Below are positions 10,380 through 22,500 of a stretch of 64,000 bases of DNA, piece by piece (the first letter of the stretch is position 1; every line of letters begins with the position of its first letter). The stretch lies in NCBI RefSeq assembly GCF_003171515.1, contig NC_089398.1:558001-622000 (forward strand). The letters run 5' to 3'. Origin of the DNA: Pyrenophora tritici-repentis. Taxonomy: Eukaryota > Ascomycota > Dothideomycetes > Pleosporales > Pleosporaceae. The position numbers were made by a program, and so were the translations under genes. A model generated the notes under the pieces. The model was given only the letters and a program-made list of their open reading frames with translations, did not search any database and was not told the origin of the DNA.

Positions 10380-10527
10380 TGTCAACTAGAATGTTCTACT
10401 ATCGTCACAGCTACGTAACACACTGCTGATCTGGAATGCTCCAGATACTCTACTTCATGTATATAGTCACTCTCTGCAGCTCTCTCAATAAAACAACCTT
10501 CTCTCTCATCTCTCCTCCGATTCAACA
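10380..10527 (+). mobile_element. Copia B 3' LTR (probable)
   Basis: It starts TGTCAAC after a purine-rich CTCAGGGGGTG tract and ends TTCAACA, with a TGTATATA box and CTCTCTCAATA in the middle. The 17-bp polypurine/LTR junction is present twice, at 10349-10365 and 10368-10384. The 5' LTR is not in the window, so the right edge rests on terminal symmetry and similarity to the 6052-6212 solo LTR. Confidence 0.6.
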
Positions 10528-10712
10528 AATTGGTGGTCACCATCCAAGTTCAGTGAGATTAACGAGACGATGTGTTTTTCTTTTCTTCTCAGGAAGTCTG
10601 CATGTTTGGCCTCTATGGACAAATGTTTGCTATCATCCGCAAATCGCCAGAAACCTATACACGTTCGGACTCTCTTGACGAGTGTGTTATATGTTTCTGC
10701 ATACACAAACAT

Positions 10713-10905
10713 GTGTGTTTCCACAAACCATTGGATCTTTGGACAATGGTATGTGTCCCCACAAACCATCGGACCTTTGGACGATGGCGTGTGTCTCAGC
10801 AAACTATCGGACCTTGGGACGATGGTATGTGTCTCCGTAAACTGTTGGCCGTTTTGGACGATAGTTCACATCCCCGCAAATTGTCGTATCTTTGGGACGA
10901 TAGTA
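10713..10905 (+). repeat. 38-bp minisatellite, about 5 degenerate copies
   Basis: Consecutive units of about 38 bp share the pattern TGTGTCTCC-CAAAC-ATCGGACC-TTGGGACGATGGTA, with unit starts near 10713, 10752, 10790, 10828 and 10867. Divergence rises toward both ends. Several short open frames cross it but none looks like a protein. Confidence 0.75.
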
Positions 10906-12277
10906 TGTGAGGTATGTAGACCGTATATAAAAAAATGGAATATAATGTGTGAACATTGTCTATTTTGCAATGAAGTCCATGAAGGCACACCTGTGATCCA
11001 CGCTCTTATTATCTACAAGTCACGGCAGCGACAACTCAAGCAGATAAGTTATAAATCTTCTCATAAAAGGAGTCTATTCATCATCTTCAAGCAATAGTTC
11101 TACGTTGAAGACGTTGTCGATGAACTTGCAGACCTCTGGCACCACCAGGATAAGGACGTTCTTAGACGGGATCCTGTCGGCAAGTCGAATGTAGCACTTT
11201 GTGGTATATTGGGTGAGAAGACCGCATGAATATCGGAAAGCTCAATTAGAAACTGGAAAAGAGGGCGAAGGGGTTATGGAGGAATGTAGTTGAGGATGTG
11301 CGCCTTCCGCCGGACTTGAGGTGGAAAGCTCGGACAGCACCTAACTATCTCAACTTCAAGACACCTCGTCATGCACATGCAGATAGCCACACCTACACTC
11401 ACACTCACATCTACTCCATCGCCGTCTCTTCGATGATTGCTTAGCGATACCTGGACAATCTCGGATCGGTATAAAAACGATAGGTCGCACTTAGGTCAAT
11501 GCGTCCATCACAGCACTACGTTAGGACCAGACGCCGAATCGCACGCGAGACCGCTTTAGACGTGGCACACATATACTAGCAATTATACCAGACGTACCAT
11601 AGGATAGGCAATAGGAGCACAAAATAAGGTCAAACCACCAATCGGACTGGGTCGGAAAGGTGATGCACCCCGCATAGACGCACATGCGCAAGGTTGTTCG
11701 TGGTGCCACGCTGTTCAGTACTCCCATCTTCGTCTCGCATGAAAAACGTGCCAAAGTATATTAAGAACCCTTCGCTCGTGGATACTCACTCGTTCTTCCA
11801 GTATCGTGCTGATAGAAGCCATGACACGGCCCGACTTCTAAGATGATCCGGGCCGAATGCCTTTCTTCGAATCCACTTCTCACATTTTTACATCCAATCT
11901 TCCGCTTTCTGTTACGAAAAACGACGAAGAGTCCCAAAGAAACATCAGATTACACAGAGATCAAGCAAGCTACACGCCTGCCACATTTAAATACTAGTCG
12001 TGACATGGAAACACGGGTGCTTGCGGCGAACTTGTATGCATCGCAGAGCAGCTATATAATGGTATATTGCGAAAAGCTAGCGAGAAAAGATGGCTAAGTA
12101 ATGACGAGAAAAGAAGATACAAGAAAGACAAAAGAGCACGTTATAGAGCCAAACCATATTATGACCGAGTACCCATGTCGTATCCAGCCCCCGGAACAGC
12201 GGTCCACGTATCCCCCCCCTTCGTTTACTGGCTTCATACTGATTTCAAAACAGGTCCTCATATTGCTGTTTCCAGAA
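10906..12277. other. No recognisable gene
   Basis: Between the minisatellite and the monooxygenase only short frames without plausible composition occur, and nothing was recognised. The stretch may hold decayed sequence and the 3' flank of the monooxygenase. Confidence 0.5.
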
Positions 12278-13610
12278 TCAACACAATATCTCTTGCGATA
12301 CCTCCGGTGCAGCTGTGAGTGGTTGAGGCTCCGGCCACTGCCCTGTCATTCCGAACATGCCCATGGCTCTACTGCCAATCGCCTTCTCCATCGCATGTTC
12401 CGCCACTCTCTTCTCCCACTCTTCTATGCTAATTTCCCCGTTGAGCACATGCGGAAAATTCATGGCCGAGATTCCTGCAATGTCGGAGCTTGCTCCTAGA
12501 TGGGGCCGAAGCTGGAGGAAAGCCTCACCCACCAGCAAGAGTTTCCCATCGAAGAAGGAACTCTTGGTGTTGTCGAAAGAACGGATGGCCGTGAGAAGCG
12601 GCATATCAGACTGATGGAAGACTTGTCTCCACATTGGTGTCAGACTTGAGTCTCTGCGTCTGAGCTGCGCTGCCCAGACCTCGGATCGAAGCAGATGTGA
12701 AGGTACAGTGACGTTGTGTCGGATGTTGTGCACATCGGTCATGTATTCGGAAAACACCGGGGTCGACGCGTCGCACGGATCGTACCAACACCACTCAATG
12801 ACTCTTTCCTCTGGATTCATGTTCCCAGACTTCCCAGGCGACAGGTAGCTTCTTTACGTCAGTATACTTCCAATCAAGGATGGATCAAACATACACCATG
12901 ACATAGCTACCGTCAAGCATGCATATCGGCATTTTGCCCTCAATGGCGCAAAGTAATTGCTCGGGCGCATCGGCTACCTTGATGCTCGCTCTCCAGGCCA
13001 CGTAGCCGACATATTCTGGCTTGACGTCCGGAAGTACCAGACTGCGGAAGTAGGATCGTGCACCATCGGCAGCGATGACGAGATCGGCAGGGATCGTATC
13101 TTCAGTTCCGTCCTCGCCTTTGTATGCCACAGTGAGGTGGTCGTCATTCTCTGTCAGCCCACTGACCGTGGTCCCGCAACGCATGGTTACGAGTCCGTGC
13201 CCCTCTTTTCTATTCTCGCACGCCGTCCAGAGCAGGCGGTGTATGCCAGCCCAGCATGATGTGCGTACATCTTCCGTGCATGGTACCTCCACTACCATTT
13301 CACCCTTATTATCGAAGATCGGGAAAGAAGGGTTGCGGAAGACGACATCATTAAGCTCAACCTCCGGTATGTATGTCGTGAGGACCTTCTGGGCGTTTGG
13401 CCAGAGACTCAGGCCAGCAGCTTGAGCCTGAAGCTGCTCCTTGGAACGTACTTCAAGGACATCAACGTTGTAGCCATGAGACTTGAGTACCAGGGCATGC
13501 ATGAGCCCGGCAATCGAACCACCGCCCTACCAAGTAGAGTTAGCTTTGAGGTGTATATCGGATCATGATCGACTCACCACAACGATTCTTTTGCTCTGCG
13601 CTTCTGCCAT
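12278..13610 (-). CDS. FAD-dependent aromatic monooxygenase (three exons)
   Basis: Proposed exons 13578-13610, 12895-13526 and 12278-12848 give 411 residues in one frame. Intron 1 runs GTGAGT to TTGGTAG with a GCTAAC branch site; intron 2 runs GTATGT to AAGAAG with TACTGAC. The fold is that of flavin monooxygenases of the 2,6-dihydroxypyridine hydroxylase / salicylate hydroxylase type. Residues 10-19 carry the FAD dinucleotide motif VVGGGSIAGL, split by intron 1. The DG motif is VIAADGARS (about residues 162-170). Late in the protein VGEAFLQLRPHLGAS stands where relatives have V-G-D-A-x-x-x-x-R-P-H, so the usual flavin-contacting Asp is Glu (about residue 330). A hydroxylation of an aromatic or heteroaromatic ring using NAD(P)H and O2 is the likely reaction; the substrate cannot be told. 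No neighbouring pathway genes are seen. Confidence 0.9.
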
Positions 13611-15228
13611 TGTGGTTTGAACAGTTATGAGTGCCGGGAGGGTGCGGGTTAAGGATCCGATGAGTTTATACGCAACTCTACACTGCGCTAATGTCGGGAG
13701 TACAGAATCTGACAACTATCGTATGTCTTGAAGGGATAAACGGTATGGCGCAGTTGTTACAGTAGGGTATGTAAGAATCAAGGGTGGTCGATGCTTATGA
13801 TTCATCCCAGAATGCTGACAAAAAGTAAGCGTATCGCACGAACGGTCGCGGCACGGAGACCCCGAACCAGCAACACGGCTTTATTGTGGCTTCGTCTATC
13901 TTTCTCCATCGCCTGATGGCCTATGAGAGTGGTGTGTGCTGCTATCACCACACTGCTAGCTCTCGCTTTCTGGAACTTAATGTCGGGGAACAAGGACCGA
14001 GACGATCAACGGCCCGAATGTTTGGATCTCCCACGTGATGGTACATTGAATTTCTCCGAGTACCTGGTGAAGTGGACCTCTTCAAATAACTTACTCACTG
14101 CTCAATGAACCATCCCACGTGGATCGCCACGCCTCACTCTCATCGCGCTTCTCAATACCCTCTTTAGTCATACCCCTTGTAACCTCCTTTCCTCCCGCTC
14201 GCATCTAGATCGTTTAAACGAAAGTGTACGCATGAGAAGTCGCATCGAATTGGTCCGCCCTCGGTGGCTGTCGATCTACGCGAGTCATCATGGTAGCTTC
14301 CAAAAACAAAGCCTTCGATGCCACTAGCCGTCGCAGCTGCGCCCACGACGTCGCTGGGATACTGATCTTGGCGGTTTCGCTTTTAGTGACTACTCTCTTC
14401 AAGGTAGTGATCTTCGTAAACTTTAACTCCCGTACACATGGTTTCGAAATGACGATGCTGACGATGCCGCCTGTCACATTGGCAAACAAAAGTTACATTT
14501 TGTGGCTGTCATCTCGGCACTTGGGCCGTCCGAACTGATGTTGCTCGGGTCAACGTCGTCAACCCCACGCCGTCTCCTTACGGAACCATCGACGATGCCC
14601 CACGGACCATCTCAACGACCAAGAAGCAAATATGAGCAGATGATGTGTTTGCGCATAATCATACCACACACCATGCCGAAGGAACCAGCTGGCTCTCTCC
14701 CGGGGCGTAGAAAGATGGAAGTGGTCCCAATCCAATAAGTGAGTTTTGGGCGTCGTCGTTATAAGATACCAGGGTAGGGTATAAGCGGAAGGCAACTTTA
14801 CACGCGGTCTCCACCTCGTCTAGCTCACATCGGGGGTTATTGTCCGCATAGCCCACGAAAATCGTACGTCAACCCGATGGAGAAAAGCCGGTTGTATCGG
14901 TTCCGCAAGTCTGACATGAGGAAGGACGCGCGACTTGATGGAACCGGAAGTAAGTAAGCGACGGGGCACTGAGGGTGTTGTTATACGTTTTCTATTCGTG
15001 CGTGATGGAGCTGACACTCGCATGGTGTGCTATGACAGCTCAGCATGGCCTGCTTATCTACAAGCCTCTTTTCCGCTTCCCCGAGTTTCGGCATCCCGAC
15101 ATGTGGGCGCCCCGCCTAGCTCTAACTTCTCTCTCCGTACTCTACCAATCTCTTGTCGCTGTCAAACCTCCTCTCTCCTCCGCACTCAGCTTGCCACCAA
15201 TCTCGTGTTCTCCAAGTTCACCTTTGCC
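13611..15228. other. No convincing gene
   Basis: Upstream region of the monooxygenase and beyond. Two short frames start with hydrophobic segments (13923-14108, 61 codons, and 14290-14538, 82 codons), but neither has supporting similarity, splice context or Cys pattern, so I do not call them genes. Confidence 0.5.
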
Positions 15229-16036
15229 TCAGCGTCTCTCAGCCCTAGGGCCGGTCGGCGGCTGCCTGGAAGAGTCAAAGCGGACATCAAAGGCAGGCCC
15301 GCTTCGTCCAGGGCGGCTACGCGCATCGCGGCCGTCATCATACCTGCTTCTCTGGTTCTCGTAGCGTGGCGTATTCGACTCTCGCCGTGTCCTGCCATCG
15401 CCAACATGTCGTCCCGCCGACCTCTGCTCTCTCACTGCCTCCATCTCGTCGACTTGGCGTTGCATCGAAGCCTTTTCTTTCTCCAGCTGCAAAATGCGTT
15501 CTTATAGTTCGAAATTTCTCTTCTCCATCTCATCGGCTTTGTTGGTCATGTCGCTGACCTGGTGCGCGTCCGGCGATCTGCTCATACAAGGCTAGCTGTG
15601 CCTTTTCCTTGTTTGTGTTCTCTTTCACGAGCTCGTTCTTCTCTTGAATGCCCTTGGCGTATAACAATTGGTAGTTGGCGAGTGCGAGGTTGGTATCGTA
15701 GAAGTATTGGTATGCATTACTGGTCTCCTTGGCCATCACTGTGGCCTTGTGCAATTCGACCTTATCTGTCTGGAGCTGCGCAATGTGCGCCAACAGCTGG
15801 GCCGCGGGATCTTCCGGCATCATTCCAGAAGCAGCAGGCTCGATGTTACTTCGGACACCTTGGTGATGTTTTCTTCAAATAGGCTGTCATACTAACGATA
15901 GAGACGATGGAGACGACGCCATAGCTGCCTCTTCCCTGGAAGTGTCTGTGGGTGGGATGTCTTTCATATCGACGTTGCTAGGCTGGTGCATTAGGCGCGG
16001 GTCACGCGAGCGGTCGTATGTGTTGTTCGAGGTCAT
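15229..16036 (-). pseudogene. Decayed coiled-coil protein gene
   Basis: From the ATG at 16034-16036 (MTSNNTYDRSRDPRLMHQ) one frame runs through two TGA codons near 15890, then reads MMPEDPAAQLLAHIAQLQ and a long charged, heptad-like stretch to about 15580. A one-base shift then leads to SDMTNKADEMEKRNFEL, a TAA, and ILQLEKEKASMQRQVDEMEA, ending in an Arg-rich tail at 15229. The stops fit CGA-to-TGA and CAA-to-TAA, all C-to-T on the coding strand. The protein would have been a soluble coiled-coil protein of unknown function. Sequencing error or unrecognised short introns could explain part of the damage, but the stop pattern favours mutation. Confidence 0.6.
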
Positions 16037-16385
16037 GGTATGGCAAACGACGGGGTGCTTGCGGGAGATGGGCGAGGTTCTTGAAGGTAATTGAAGAGGT
16101 TCTTATAACGTGGTCGAACAGATTCTGCGTGATGTTTCGCGAAAGTGGGCGCGAGAAAAGCTTTTGTTTACCAACATGCTCCCAATGCGGTGTGTCTGCA
16201 ACCGTAGTAGCGGATCGCGCGTCACCTCGAATTCTGCTACTCCCAACACACGAAGCACCTAGAAGAAAATTCCTTATGCTCTGAACCCAATACCCGCTCG
16301 TCTACAACAGGGTCAATAACGGGCACCTTTCGTTTCTCATATCGATCTGCAGCCACCCGATCTCAACTCAAACACATCCAATACC

Positions 16386-16982
16386 ATGCCACACGGAAGC
16401 CTACTTCGCCACATGTTCAAGCATGGCCGGCACGCGAGAAACAGGTCCGAGACAGGTGTCCCTCTTCTCAGCGCGCCCGAAAAGCCAGCTCCCGCCGCCG
16501 AAGTTTCTAAAGCTTTGCCACCCATCCCACGACGGTCTATTTCCCCCGAGAAGCGCTTTGTTGAAGTCCTCCCCGAGATCACAGAAGAGTCTAGTTCTGA
16601 GAACAGTACACCTGATACATCGCCTCTGCGCCCTGTATCTACTACCTCGGACACGGCATCTATCATCACAGTGATTGCAGCACAATCCCCCAGCATCGAT
16701 GCCTCTGCCGTTTCAGATCGCGAGATCATCTACGCATCCATTGATGAGGCTAACGACGCAACGAATGCGCATCTTCGTACACTGGGAACGACGCTCGCGC
16801 TGCTTGAAGCGTTGGAGGGGTTCAGTCCGACGGTCGCGGTGCTGTTGCGCGAGTTCAAGGAGAAGAAAAGGGAGTGTGAGGCGAAGTTGGAGGAGCTGGA
16901 GCGCTTCGAGGAGGGAGTTGATGGATTAGTCCTTGCTGATGAGGTCAAGAGGGGGCATGGTTATGGGAAGGCGAGGGCTTGA
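16386..16982 (+). CDS. Hypothetical protein, Ser/Pro-rich with C-terminal coiled coil
   Basis: An uninterrupted 198-codon frame with GC-rich third positions, unlike the surrounding noncoding DNA. The N-terminal 110 residues are rich in Ser, Pro and Thr and look disordered. Residues about 115-150 form a possible amphipathic helix (EIIYASIDEANDATNAHL), followed by a strongly charged coiled-coil segment (LREFKEKKRECEAKLEELE) and a basic tail. No signal peptide or membrane span is visible. I do not recognise a family. The neat ATG context and the absence of stops make it one of the few apparently intact host genes in the window. Confidence 0.72.
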   Translation: MPHGSLLRHMFKHGRHARNRSETGVPLLSAPEKPAPAAEVSKALPPIPRRSISPEKRFVEVLPEITEESSSENSTPDTSPLRPVSTTSDTASIITVIAAQSPSIDASAVSDREIIYASIDEANDATNAHLRTLGTTLALLEALEGFSPTVAVLLREFKEKKRECEAKLEELERFEEGVDGLVLADEVKRGHGYGKARA

Positions 16983-18868
16983 GGGAAGGGTGGGCGATAT
17001 GGAGAATGGGAATAGGAATTGAAGATCGGTCACAGGCATCTGGCGCTCACCTCGTGGGATAAAGTTTGGAGATAACATGGGATGTATTATATGGAGTTGA
17101 AGAGCTGAGTAAACACGTGTTTTTTCGTGGCTTACAAAAGTCCACGGTATAATTCTCAATGTCAAAATGGCTGCTGCAACAATAAAAGATATGAGTCAAC
17201 AAGTTTCAATTGATTTTTTTGGGATATTATGAGCATGTTCGGGTCCTTTTTCTGTCAAGATAATGTTGCCTGTGAGGATACAACATAATCCACCATGTGA
17301 CAATGGGAAAAGCCATTGTGTCTGCTACCTCGCATATGACTATCAGCATAAAAGACATTAGATCATAAAAGCCTTGCTACTTGACAAGTACCGTGGCAGA
17401 TGCCATTCTCACCACATATATATCCCAGCCAAAAGAGGGAAGATGCGCTTTTGTCTCACGGTGTTAGAAAAGAGGGGACAATGTATCATGGACTTGTATC
17501 GACGCCGTTCGCATCGAGCCTGCTGAGTGCTGAGTCATCGTTGGGTGCCTGAGTGCAGCTATGTCGCACTCCCCATGAAGATGCTTGTTACCGCCTAGGT
17601 ACGTATTCACCCTCTTTTCTGCACGTCCAAGATCTAGATGTCACTATTTCGCGCATCGGAAGACCTGGCGATGTTTCATTCACGTGGAAACTGTCCGGAT
17701 GTCGTCGAGTGCACAAGGCATGGGAACCATGGCATGCAAGTCTGTGGCCCCACAAGGATGCGGCGGGTGCACCTGCGTTGATGCAACGACAGATCGTTGA
17801 TGCTAGTATTAACATGCGCTACCTACGGGAATTAGCTGCGTCGGAAAGAGGCTGAATGCCTTGTGAGAGGTTGCGCGGGGGTGCCTTGTAAGGTGGGTTT
17901 GCATGCTGGTGGGTGTTGAGGCTGCGAGGACCTGAAGCTACCTTACAATGACAATGCACCGGTTGTGAGGCATGAGGCTACACGGTGGGCCGATAGGAGA
18001 AGAGAGGCTAAGAAGCAGTTTCTTGCCTGTGTGTTCCTTGCGCGTTCTGTCCTCAGCTGCTCACTGCGTGGGAAGAGCGAAAGCTGTTCTTGAGACTCCA
18101 TCTATAGAACACTGTCTTTTGTTGGCTGGTCATCTTCCATAAGTCAAGGTTGTACTTTCCTGGTGCTCTTAATATTGCATTCATACTGCCGGAAATGCGA
18201 CAGAGTCCGTCCGCTGGAGACTACCAACAATGTGTCCGCTCGGGCGCTCGGAGACGGTGTACATGGTGAGACCTTTCGTACAACTTGAAGATTTCTGCAG
18301 CTTCCGGAAGCATAGCCGAGAAGGGGATTGGTGACAGATAGCGTGCGCCTTACAAGCTTGAAAGAGTATGAGGTGACGCGCTGTAGTGACAGCTTAGCGA
18401 CTGTATACTATGTCGGGGTAAAGCCAATCATGAAACTTGGCAGGGTGACGTCGCAACCATTAAAGGCAGTCTCGTAAGCACCAGACGAACATACGAGCGA
18501 CGCAGTGAGCAATGTACTTATTCCAGTTAGTGCTACAAACTCCCATCAAACAAAAAGAGCATACAACAAGAGCCCTAGGAGGAAGCCCGTCAAACGGAGT
18601 CCAAGTAGGTGATTCGTGGATTCATATCTAGGTGGGTGACCACGAGACGACACTAGCGAACATCCTCTTGAATCTTTTTTTCGCGGTTTTTTTCAAGATA
18701 TTTTTTCTTTTTAGCACCTCTTAATATAAAAAGTAATATGCGTAGAAAGGAGCGCTTACTATAGTTCTAATCTTTACATCTTTTATTAGTTATATATACT
18801 CTAAAAACAAAGTTATTGATATAATATACGTATATTATACCTATTCACATTAACTAATCCTGTTTGAA
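16983..18868. other. Intergenic, no recognisable gene
   Basis: Only short unconvincing frames occur (for example 17553-17855). The part from about 18670 to 18860 is strongly AT-rich with T-runs and lies just 3' of the double zinc-knuckle gene tail, where a transcript end would be expected. Confidence 0.5.
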
Positions 18869-19002
18869 TTAAGTGAACTTCATTCTCTTCCTCGAGTCAT
18901 CTGCTCCCTGTTCCTCGCATGTCTTCCTAGCCATGAACTGAATATCACCCAAAACTTCCTCCATCCGTTCAATCTGACTGTCGCTACGCTTCAACTGGCT
19001 AC

Positions 19003-19214
19003 TGTGGTAGAGGGATAGCCTCAATAGTCAGAAGAGAGGCTGCCGACCCGCAATCGGTAGAGAGTAGAGAACAAGAAGGTATCCGAACAATAAACGGTAG
19101 TATTAAGAATGGTGTACGATAACTGTCGAGCTCCTCTACGCGGAGTCGTCCTAAAATACTCAACCCTAGCGCCGATTACCTAACGCCGAACACGTGACAA
19201 GCTACTACACCACA
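19003..19214 (-). mobile_element. Gypsy 3' LTR
   Basis: A 212-bp LTR, the 3' copy in element orientation. On the minus strand it is preceded by a purine-rich tract (AGGCTGGGGAGGAAAA, about 19215-19230), the likely plus-strand primer. By eye it matches the other LTR base for base. Confidence 0.95.
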
Positions 19215-19515
19215 TTTTCCTCCCCAGCCTCCAGCTTGGTCCCCTCAAGCTGCCGAATGCCTCTCAAAACTATCCGACCCGCTTTCGACGACTCCTCCGA
19301 CTGTCTCGCGATGCCTGCCGCAACCTGCAACCATGCTGCCTTCCTGACAAACACTCGCGTTTGCTCCTCCACCTCCGAAGCGCTCTTAACTAGTCCAGGC
19401 CAGAGGTTCTTGTTGAAAGTCCCTCCGCAAGCCCACCGCTGCCTTCAACTGCTCTCTCACCTTACAACCACGGCAGCGATCGCCTCTCTTCTTCCCCAAT
19501 AGCTGCTCGGTGATG

Positions 19516-22500
19516 CTAACCTCCCCAGCCTCTTCTGTCTCCCTTACTCTGTGTCGCTGTCCCGCGCGCTATCCGGAGGCGCCGGCTTTGCCCTCCCCTT
19601 CTTGAACCTTCCACGATATTTCCTCGGTTTATCCCTCCGACTATCGTTCGCCTGTCTTGCTCTCCTTCGCGGTCCTCCCCAGCCTGAACATCTCTTGTCT
19701 GGTCAGCTCTTGGCGTCGCTTGCCTTTGTCTTGGCGCCGTAGGCCTTGCCATTGGCAATCTCTCGGTCTCGGGATACAACCGCAAGCGCCCTCGCAGCAG
19801 GCTATCTTCTAGCTCCTCCGGCAGTTCTTCGAATTTCTTTAGGCGATCAGCCCGAGTTGTATTCGGAAAAGCAACCTCATTTAGATCCTCTAGCCGGTAG
19901 TACCCTTTATCTGCCTGCGCCTCCCGAACTCTGTATGGACCTCTCCACCTGTCATCGAGCTTCCTATCCGAGCTCTTGTCGATGGACTTAATCGCGTCCC
20001 AAACTAAAACTAGGTCTCCTACTTGAAAGGGCTTCGGCACGTCCTTCTTAGCGTTGCGGCTCTCCACAGCTTCTCTCCGAAGTCTTCTCGTACGTTGGAC
20101 TGCTTCTTCCAGGTTCTCTCTGCGGAATTGCAGCTGCGTAGCTCTCACCGCAAGAAGATCGGCATGGCTCCGAACTTCGCTCCACGGTAGGCTTTGCCAC
20201 GTTGGCACTACAAGTTCAATCGGAAGGACCGGATTTTGACCAAGCACCAACTGCGCAGGTGAGAACCCGAGCGGTCTTCGTAGCGACACTCTCTCGGCCC
20301 ACGTTATTGCTGACAAGTTGTCTATCCACAAGCCCGGCATCTTTGCCAGCCCATGGATAAAGCCTTGATGACCTCTTTCGATAAGCCCTTGCGCGCGCGA
20401 GTTATACGCGGAGGCTTGAACCCGGTGAATACCAAAGAGCGTAGCCAGCGACTGGACTACTGACTTGTTCTCGGTTCCGCCGTCTACCGAAATCCTTTCG
20501 GGCACACCCCAACGACAGCAGATCTCTTCAAAGATAAACTTCGCAACTGAATCGGAACTTGCTGTCGAGAGCGCACGAGTCTCTGGCCAGCCCGAAAGAT
20601 ACTCTCTTGCAACTAGCAGGTAGGTCCTGCCGCGTACCCTCGGCATGTGCGTAATGTCGACTGTCCACCAAGACCACATTGCCCGAGAGTATGTCGAGTT
20701 AAGCTCTGCTTCTTTCCGAGTGCCTCTCATCGTCTGGCAGACCTTGCAAGGCCCGAGCTGCTTCGCTACCTGTCTGTACATGCCGTCCCACCAATACCGC
20801 TGACATACAGCTCCGAACGTCGTCTGGATCCCTTTATGGCCTAACCGCTCGTGGATTTCCTGGATTAACGCTGCCTGTAGGTCTTCTCCGTCTACCACTC
20901 GGCGGACTGGCATAGCCTTGGTAGCTTTCCTAAACAGGTGTCGGTCTCGCACGAAGAAGCGCGCCGCATTCTTTGTCCACTTTCGCCGTTCTTGACCCCG
21001 AAGCCCATCTGGTCTCTTCAACGTCCGCAGGAACACCGCAATCTCCTCCGACTTCTCATCGTACTCCTCTGTGAGCAGCTTCCCAATCGTCTCTTCAGTA
21101 GCCATAACTAAATTTATCTCCTCATACCTGTTTAGCACCCGATCGATAAACGGCTCTAGGTCATCCTCGTCTTCCTTTGGCGGCGTCCACCCCTCAGGCT
21201 GCGGATACCTCGATAGAGCATCGGGGATAACATTCTTCTTTCCTGGCACGTGGACAATCTCGAATTCCCACTGAAGGATAGTCGCAAGCCACCTATTCAT
21301 CACAGAGCCTGGCAAATCTGGAGACGACCGATTGAGCTGCGCAATTAGCACCTTTGCGTCTGTTTCCACTCGGAAGGGGTGTCCATAAAGGTGGACCTGA
21401 AAGACCTTCAGCGCCCAAACAAGCGCTTTACACTCGAGCTTTGTGGAGTGGAGCTTCGACTCTGCTTCGGACCACAGCGTGCTTTCAAACCTTATTGTGT
21501 GGCGACGGCCATCCGGACCAACTTGCTCCAAGTGAGCCCCTGCCCCGCGAACTGAGGCGTCCACGCCGACAATCAAAAGACCGCCCCGATAGTTAATCGC
21601 CACAAGCGCTGGCGGAGAGGTAATCGCTTCCTTCAGAATCTTCATCGCATGCCTCTGCTCGTCTCCCCAAATCCACCTAGCGTCCTTTCGAAGGAGCACG
21701 AAGAGCGGCTCTGCTTTCAGCGAGAAACAAAAGATCCATTGCCGATAGTAGACAACGATGCCAACAAACTGTCGGACCTCTTTTACGGTTCGGCACTCCG
21801 GCCACTCAAGGATCTTTCGGACCTTATCCTTCGCAGGATGGCGACCGTTCTTGTCAACTTCATACCCTACAATAGCCATTCGGGGAACTCCCCACCACGA
21901 CTTCTTTCCTGAGACTGTGGCCTCGGCCCGAGCGATGTCCGTAAGGACCTTATCCATCTGCAAAGCATGTTCGAGAACAAACCGACGCACACCATCGAAA
22001 GCTTCCTCTCCTCCGTAGTCGTCTCGAGGCCCTGCCACTACAATGTCATCTACAAAAGGCGCTGTCTCCGGAAGGTGATCGTGGAGGATCTTCATCACCG
22101 CCCGAACAAAGACCGCCACAGAGTTTGTCGCGCCCATCGGGAGCGTGCACTGTCGGTATAGTCCGTTTGGCGTCTGAAAGGCTGTCATGTCCCTACTAGA
22201 CGTGTGCAATGGTATCTGGTCATAACCCGAAAACAGATCAAACAGAGCGTAAGTCCTCCTGTTTGCGAACCTCTCCGAGAACTCATCAGCAGATGGCGGG
22301 ATATAGGCGTCCCTTAAAGTCACGGCGTTGTATCGTACAGCATTGTTAATGAACCGAAAGTCCTCTGGTTTAACTGGTCGCTCAATCTTCGGAACAAGAA
22401 AGTACTTATTGCGGTACTACCCGTCGCCATGCTCGAATGTCCCTCGTTCTGCCCGTACGTCCACCATCGCGTTCACAATCGGCACAAGCTTCTTTGGTAA

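Noticed and set aside
13923..14108. 61-codon frame with a hydrophobic start, possible small secreted protein
   Set aside because: It has only one Cys after the hydrophobic segment, no splice or promoter support and a noncoding-like context.
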